DNA of 64,000 nt from Marine Group I thaumarchaeote SCGC AAA799-O18 (GTDB lineage Archaea; Thermoproteota; Nitrososphaeria; Nitrososphaerales; Nitrosopumilaceae). The notes beneath the pieces are model-generated. The model was not told the origin of the DNA. It worked only from the letters and a program-made list of their open reading frames with translations, and did no database searches. The position numbers and the translations under genes are program-made. Each line of letters begins with the position of its first letter. The stretch's first letter is position 1. The stretch lies in NCBI GenBank assembly GCA_000746705.1, contig JOTC01000001.1, forward strand, positions 12,242 through 76,241, written 5' to 3'. Below are positions 59,505 through 64,000 of this stretch, piece after piece.

Positions 59505-60020
59505 ATGCAATTAAGATTTTATGGAATCTCACCATGGGAAATGGAGGTAATTCATGGTTTATTCAGCAATAAATTTAGGATAAGTCAGGAAGAAACTGAG
59601 GAGGTTAATTCTGATTTTGTTAGTGGATTGACAATTATAATACCAATACAATTTAGTGAAGAATTTTTCAAGTGGTTTGGATTTAAGACATGGGAGAAAG
59701 TAAAATCAATATTGAAAGAAATGAAAAGGCGTCGTGGTAGAGGAAAAGCTATCATAACTGAGATTGTCTTTACTGGTAATCCAAATGTCCGATTTGTTGC
59801 AGATTTAAATCAGTCACACCTCTTTAACAACTCAATAGAAAAAATTGACTTTATGTTGGAATTACTTCCTTACCATCTGAATGAAGATGGTATTCCAAAA
59901 AATCTTTCTGAGGTAATCTACAAATTTGATACTGATGCTAGTAAATGGAGATTGAATGTGGCGATGGTTGGGGATAAAAAATTTATCACTACCAAAAAAG
60001 GTTGGCAAATCATTCCTTGA
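59505..60020 (+). CDS. Hypothetical protein
   Basis: 171 residues from ATG at 59505; TTG at 59484 is an in-frame alternative. Starts MQLRFYGISPWEMEVIHGLF; a basic patch KEMKRRRGRGKAIITE in the middle may bind nucleic acid. No known family. Ends overlapping the convergent 60010 gene by 11 bases. Confidence 0.6.
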   Translation: MQLRFYGISPWEMEVIHGLFSNKFRISQEETEEVNSDFVSGLTIIIPIQFSEEFFKWFGFKTWEKVKSILKEMKRRRGRGKAIITEIVFTGNPNVRFVADLNQSHLFNNSIEKIDFMLELLPYHLNEDGIPKNLSEVIYKFDTDASKWRLNVAMVGDKKFITTKKGWQIIP

Positions 60021-60447
60021 TATCTTTTTCTAGTGGTTCAACTAATGAATGAAGTTCTTTGTATTTTGTTTCTAAAAACTCTAATGCTTCGGATAGTTTT
60101 TTTGTCTTACCATACTTGTATCTAACCATTTCACGATGATGCCAAAAGTTTTTTTTGTTTCCTATTGAAATTGTTGTAAAGTAATCTGGTCCTTTAATCG
60201 CATCCGGTATTTTCATATCATATGGAAATAAAAAATCAGCAATAAACCACTCATCACCGTCAGGATAATCTGAACCTGTTTCAATATCAAAAAAAACATG
60301 AAGCAAATGGGATTGCATAAGACCTTCACCGGAAATAGTAGGGTGTTTTATGTTTGTTTTTTTAAAATCTAGATTCACGAGCTCCTCTTCAAAAAAACCC
60401 TTAATGATAGATTTTCGGAAAATTTTGTTGACTTGAATTATGTTCAA
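60010..60447 (-). CDS. Hypothetical protein
   Basis: 145 residues, mixed alpha/beta, with aromatic patch HHREMVRYKYGK and helical C-terminus. No motif recognised. Possibly in the same transcription unit as the downstream-reading korB, 62 bp upstream of it in genome order, but the strand and gap do not prove it. Confidence 0.55.
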   Translation of the reverse strand: MNIIQVNKIFRKSIIKGFFEEELVNLDFKKTNIKHPTISGEGLMQSHLLHVFFDIETGSDYPDGDEWFIADFLFPYDMKIPDAIKGPDYFTTISIGNKKNFWHHREMVRYKYGKTKKLSEALEFLETKYKELHSLVEPLEKDIKE

Positions 60448-60509
60448 AGATAGTGTTATTATTCGTGTAACTTGCTAATAACTAATTTGGAGATTATTTA
60501 GTAAAATAT

Positions 60510-61475
60510 CTAAACTCTTAAAGAATCTAGGAGTTTTGAAATATCTGTTGTAGGTTTCCCGTTCTTTGAAATATTTTGTTTTGCTGCAGGGTTTTCAAGA
60601 TAATTAGGAATTTTATCTGTAATTCTTTTTGTGTATGGAGTAATTAATTCGTTCTTGTAAAATATACCAGTAGGTATTTTGGTATCCCATTCAAGCGATT
60701 TTTCCAATGCTTGACCTAATTTCTGATTTAGTTCATCAATAGTGCTGTAATGTACTACTGGATCATAGTCAATATCTGCTAGATTGTAAATTCTAGGTGT
60801 TGGTTTTTTTGTTTCTTCATTAATTTGATCAAGACCACTAAACCAATCTCTTGTGTAAAGATCATTATATGTTGGGCATGGTTGTAAAACGTCAATAAAT
60901 GCCAAACCTTTGTGTTTTACTGCAGCCGTAATAAGATCCTTTAACTGTCTAACATCATAAGAATAACTTCTAGCAACAAATGTAAAACCGCTAGAAATTG
61001 CTAGAGCTATGGGATTTACATTGTAATTTGGATTAGGATTTGCTAATGATTTAGTCTGTTCACCTAACTTTAGAGTTGGTGAGGCTTGGCCTTTTGTTAA
61101 TCCGTATACAGCATTATCAAATATGATATAGGTCATGTTAACATTTCGTCTTCCAGCTGCAACAAAATGTCCAGCTCCAATTCCAAGACCATCTCCATCT
61201 CCACCAGCAGCAATTATTGTCATTTCAGGATTTGCAATTTTTGCACCCTGAGCAAATGTCAAAACCCTACCATGTAGAGTATGAACTCCGTAGGTATTGA
61301 TGAAATGTGATGTCTTTCCAGAGCAGCCAATTCCAGAGAAAATAGCTGCTTTATGCTTAGGAATTTGCATTTCTGTTAATGACATTTGTATTGCATTAAC
61401 TATTCCAAAGTCTCCACATCCTGGGCACCAATCATTATGTACTCCAGTTTTATAATCTCCTAATTTAGTCGCCAT
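60510..61475 (-). CDS. korB: 2-oxoacid:ferredoxin oxidoreductase beta subunit
   Basis: 321 residues. Thiamine-diphosphate domain: [46 protein letters not shown] (GDG...) and [16 protein letters not shown]. Decarboxylates a 2-oxoacid (pyruvate or 2-oxoglutarate) to its CoA ester and reduces ferredoxin, here likely the 46546 protein. Overlaps the alpha gene by 11 bases. Confidence 0.93.
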   Translation of the reverse strand: MATKLGDYKTGVHNDWCPGCGDFGIVNAIQMSLTEMQIPKHKAAIFSGIGCSGKTSHFINTYGVHTLHGRVLTFAQGAKIANPEMTIIAAGGDGDGLGIGAGHFVAAGRRNVNMTYIIFDNAVYGLTKGQASPTLKLGEQTKSLANPNPNYNVNPIALAISSGFTFVARSYSYDVRQLKDLITAAVKHKGLAFIDVLQPCPTYNDLYTRDWFSGLDQINEETKKPTPRIYNLADIDYDPVVHYSTIDELNQKLGQALEKSLEWDTKIPTGIFYKNELITPYTKRITDKIPNYLENPAAKQNISKNGKPTTDISKLLDSLRV

Positions 61476-62997
61476 ACAATAACACCTGTCTTTTTTCAGC
61501 TTTCTTTTCTAATATTTTTTTCAGAGAATCAAAAATTTCTATACAGGTCATTGGCCTTCCTGTATATTTCAAAACATAATAGTCTGGATCCTTTAACAAA
61601 TTTTGTCTGATCAATGAACCAAGCTGAGCAGTCATATTTGCTTCAATATCAACTATTACTGAAGAGTCTTTTAGGAGTGATTTGACATGCTCTGTAGGAA
61701 ATGGCTCTAGTAGTTTGATATCTATGAAACCAATTTCATGTCCTTCCTTTCTATGCATTTCAATTGCGTCTAAAATTGGTCCCTTTGGAGAACCCCAACT
61801 TACAATACAAATATCAGATTTACCATATGCAACTGCCTGATCATTTTTAGGAACTAGAGTAAGAATTTGCTCAACTTTTTTCTGTCTTTTATCCATCATC
61901 TGAACTCTATTTACTGGATCCTCTGAGATGTGACCGTGCTCGTCACTTTCATCACCTGTATTCCAAAAAACACCATTTTCAAGACCAAGTTTTGATCTTG
62001 GAGAAATGCCATCCGGTGAATGAGCAAAACGTTTGTAGTCACCATCTGTTTTTTCAAGTAATTTCCCACGATCAATTGAGACTAAATCTGGTTCAAATCT
62101 ATTACATGTAACAACTGAACTAGCAATAAATTTGTCAAGTATGTGAATCACGGGAAGTTGAAAAATATCAGCAAAGTTGAAACATTTTCCAGTATCATAA
62201 AAACTATCTTCAACATCTCCTGATGCATAAACTATCCTTGGAAATTCTCCATGACCCGCATTGATTGCAAAAAGTAAATCGTCTTGACCATGTCTTGTTG
62301 GCAATCCTGTAGATGGTCCACTTCTTTGAAATAATGAAATGACTACTGGCACCTCATTTATTCCAGCCCAACCAAGTGTTTCTGCCATCAATGAAAATCC
62401 TGGTCCTGAAGTTGATGTTGCAGAACGTGTACCTGTTAATGATGCTCCTACCGCCATACCAATCGCAGAAATTTCGTCCTCAGTTTGTACTATAGTAGTA
62501 GAACCCGGTCTATTTTCTTTTACTTGTAAAATTTCATGTGTTTCCAAAAATTCACTTTCATCTGATGCAGGAGTGATAGGATAATATGATTGAAACCTAC
62601 ATCCACATACCATTTTTCCTAGGGCTGAACCCTGGTGCCCTTGAACGAGCATTATGTTTGGCTTCTTATCTGTTTCATTAAGTGAGGCATTAAAACCAGA
62701 AAATTTTGCAGATGCATAATTATAAGCAAAATTTGCCGCCTTTTTATTCAAATCAGCAATGGTAGGTTTTGTTGAAAAGATTTCCTCTATGGATTCCAGT
62801 AATGGTGCTATGGGTGCTTTCAAAATTCCAAGTGAAAATGAAACACCCAACACATTGAACATACGTGTCATACGTGAAAGTTCAGGTCTTTTCAATTCTT
62901 CTGCAATGTTTGATAATGTATCCGAAAATGAAATTGGATAAGCATTGACACCACTTTCCTTGGCTAACTCAATTATACTTGAAACTTTTGGTTCCAT
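61465..62997 (-). CDS. korA: 2-oxoacid:ferredoxin oxidoreductase alpha subunit, main part
   Basis: 510 residues from ATG at 62997, which is an internal Met of the gene, not the true start. Domain I/II motifs: [64 protein letters not shown] and [18 protein letters not shown]. The frame remains open upstream through [20 protein letters not shown] until the break at about 63055. With the part at 63039 the complete gene spans 61465-63377. Confidence 0.9.
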   Translation of the reverse strand: MEPKVSSIIELAKESGVNAYPISFSDTLSNIAEELKRPELSRMTRMFNVLGVSFSLGILKAPIAPLLESIEEIFSTKPTIADLNKKAANFAYNYASAKFSGFNASLNETDKKPNIMLVQGHQGSALGKMVCGCRFQSYYPITPASDESEFLETHEILQVKENRPGSTTIVQTEDEISAIGMAVGASLTGTRSATSTSGPGFSLMAETLGWAGINEVPVVISLFQRSGPSTGLPTRHGQDDLLFAINAGHGEFPRIVYASGDVEDSFYDTGKCFNFADIFQLPVIHILDKFIASSVVTCNRFEPDLVSIDRGKLLEKTDGDYKRFAHSPDGISPRSKLGLENGVFWNTGDESDEHGHISEDPVNRVQMMDKRQKKVEQILTLVPKNDQAVAYGKSDICIVSWGSPKGPILDAIEMHRKEGHEIGFIDIKLLEPFPTEHVKSLLKDSSVIVDIEANMTAQLGSLIRQNLLKDPDYYVLKYTGRPMTCIEIFDSLKKILEKKAEKRQVLLYGD

Positions 62998-63059
62998 ATT
63001 TTTTGATTTAAAAAATTCAGCTAATCTGACTCTATGATCTACTTCAATGGTTGGAATTT
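62961..63059. repeat. Left arm of a 99-bp perfect inverted repeat inside korA
   Basis: Exactly complementary, in reverse order, to 63902-64000. The arms are separated by 842 bases. The arm covers the stretch of korA just past the frameshift (EVDHRVRLAEFFKSKN...VSSIIELA). Confidence 0.95.
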
Positions 63060-63377
63060 AATTTCATCAATGCTTGTATTAACTACAGATGAATCATAAA
63101 TTATTGCTCCATTTTTTGAAATGCTCAAACCATGTCTGATCATGGTTTCGGCATCAAAAGCAACCATGATGTTTGCGCCGTTTACATTTGAACGAATTTT
63201 GTTGTCTGAAAGTCTCACTACGAAATAACTGTGTAAACCTTTGATGTTAGAATGATATTCCCTTTTTCCAAAAACATGGTAGCCCAGTTTTATACCAACC
63301 CGTGAAAATATGTTTGCTGCAGTGTCAACACCACTTCCCTGTGGTCCACCTATTAACCAACTATAATCAAAAACCAT
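63039..63377 (-). CDS. korA: 2-oxoacid:ferredoxin oxidoreductase alpha subunit, N-terminal gamma-type part
   Basis: 112 residues: the gamma-domain start FDYSWLIGGPQGSGVDTAAN, YHVFGKREYHSNIKGLHSYF and MVAFDAETMIRHGLSI. The last residues (FQPLK) are out of frame. Adding one A to the AAA at about 63057-63059 restores DEIKIPTIEVDHRV and joins the 61465 part. The inverted copy at the window's right end has that A. Confidence 0.88.
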   Translation of the reverse strand: MVFDYSWLIGGPQGSGVDTAANIFSRVGIKLGYHVFGKREYHSNIKGLHSYFVVRLSDNKIRSNVNGANIMVAFDAETMIRHGLSISKNGAIIYDSSVVNTSIDEIKFQPLK

Positions 63378-63390
63378 AACTGATCAATCC

Positions 63391-63549
63391 TTAACCACCA
63401 GTAGCCGCGCCATCATCATTAGAAAGTTTTAATCCACATTCACATTTGTCGCGTTCTCCACAAAAAGGACAGACACAAGTACAATTTTCTAGTGGGTTTT
63501 TACAATCTTCACAAACAGTAAATTCTTCATTAGTGTTATCAGGATTCAT
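63391..63549 (-). CDS. Small Cys-rich zinc protein
   Basis: 52 residues, ATG at 63549 on the reverse strand. Eight cysteines in VCEDCKNPLENCTCVCPFCG and DKCECGLK, enough for two zinc sites. Short Gly/Ala tail. Starts 13 bases before korA and is on the same strand. Function unknown. Confidence 0.65.
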   Translation of the reverse strand: MNPDNTNEEFTVCEDCKNPLENCTCVCPFCGERDKCECGLKLSNDDGAATGG

Positions 63550-63591
63550 TGTTTGATTATAATTTAGATATTATAAATGGTTTAAGTAAAA

Positions 63592-63852
63592 TCATAGTTG
63601 AATTAAATCGTCAGGATCTCCACGAATACAATCCGTTTGTACCGACTTGAGATTTTCAAACTTGATTGTGCCTTTTGGAACCTTTCCTTGGTTTTGGAGT
63701 GATTCTATTTTTGAAAAAACTGATGCCTTGTGTTTTTCACACGTAATTCCCAGCATAAACTGATCATCGTTAGAAATCACTGTAATTACATATTCGGGAG
63801 GGTTTACACAATTCCTGTTTTCTTCCCTAATAGAACACTTGTCAGGTAACAT
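63592..63852 (-). CDS. Hypothetical protein
   Basis: 86 residues with Cys6, Cys15, Cys38 and Cys75; a possible metal site in DKCSIREENRNCVNPPEYV and GITCEKHKAS. No family recognised. Divergent from the partial frame starting at 63890. Confidence 0.55.
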   Translation of the reverse strand: MLPDKCSIREENRNCVNPPEYVITVISNDDQFMLGITCEKHKASVFSKIESLQNQGKVPKGTIKFENLKSVQTDCIRGDPDDLIQL

Positions 63853-63889
63853 GAAAAATTGTGATTTAATTCGGTATTAAGATTATTCG

Positions 63890-64000
63890 ATGGTTTTTTC
63901 AAAATTCCAACCATTGAAGTAGATCATAGAGTCAGATTAGCTGAATTTTTTAAATCAAAAAATATGGAACCAAAAGTTTCAAGTATAATTGAGTTAGCCA
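63890..64000 (+). CDS. Start of a korA-like reading frame on the plus strand (partial)
   Basis: ATG at 63890 opens MVFSKIPTIEVDHRVRLAEF and continues to the window edge as korA sequence. Only the nine bases ATGGTTTTT match the true korA start; the gamma domain between them is missing. Either a truncated inverted duplicate or an assembly chimera. Coding status uncertain. Confidence 0.45.
63902..64000. repeat. Right arm of the 99-bp perfect inverted repeat
   Basis: Exact reverse complement of 62961-63059; the match probably continues beyond the window, since it is unbroken to the last base. Confidence 0.95.

Overview
The window comes from an AT-rich archaeon of the Thaumarchaeota (Nitrososphaerota), most likely the marine/freshwater Nitrosopumilus-type group. 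Evidence: topoisomerase VI, an archaeal histone, SBDS and the exosome superoperon, aIF1A/aIF2-beta, an RNA polymerase subunit D without an Fe-S domain, coenzyme F420 ligase, a PEFG-type C-terminal sorting signal on a blue-copper protein, secreted proteins with WIKNNAxWW repeats, and many TTG starts. The genus is inferred.

Layout. 0-6 kb: information-processing block (topo VI A/B, KH protein Dim2-like, Rio1 kinase, aIF1A, DUF424, aIF2-beta). 6-17.5 kb: metabolism and tRNA modification (UppS, Nudix, PyrF, PurA, Sua5/YrdC, a THUMP protein, a ubiquitin-like/Cgi121 fusion, S17e, TatD, histone). 17.6-21.5 kb: accessory island between tRNA-Cys and tRNA-Thr with an AIPR-type phage-resistance nuclease, small zinc proteins, a winged-helix regulator and a divergent pair of paralogous two-helix membrane proteins around a perfect palindrome. 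21.6-26.6 kb: phosphohexomutase, ThiL, S11, PDCD5-like protein and a broken RtcB ligase. 26.6-28.3 kb: a compact, tightly coupled five-gene operon with a SprT-like metalloprotein and no recognisable partners; this is the best candidate for an undescribed system. 28.3-34 kb: SDR, flavin/F420-type split-barrel protein, and the three parts of the AmmeMemoRadiSam system (AMMECR1, MEMO, radical SAM) interleaved with a blue-copper protein and a regulator/membrane-protein pair. 34-47.5 kb: hypotheticals, a secreted repeat protein, a metallothionein-like peptide, tRNA-Glu with a PLD-domain fragment, EndA, L10e, tRNA-Gly, a cation/proton antiporter, a GT2 synthase and a zinc-ferredoxin-like protein. 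47.6-58.8 kb: NAD kinase, Nob1, XPF-type nuclease, prefoldin, Pcc1, L37Ae, exosome (Rrp42, Rrp41, two Rrp4 copies), SBDS, then Rpo3-L18e-L13-S9, LeuCD, CofE. 58.8-64 kb: hypotheticals and 2-oxoacid:ferredoxin oxidoreductase.

Several genes expected to be essential are interrupted: rtcB by one in-frame stop, both rrp4 copies by a +1 shift inside an almost identical 152-nt block, rpl13 by a 14-nt unit in an 18-nt repeat tract, and korA by one missing A. The last 99 bases of the window are an exact inverted copy of the korA stretch just past the break and carry the missing A. This points to consensus or assembly trouble, or to recent gene decay, and must be settled before reading biology into these breaks. 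Eighteen-nucleotide tandem repeats encoding charged or Ala/Pro-rich six-residue units occur in three unrelated genes (S11, L13, blue-copper protein).
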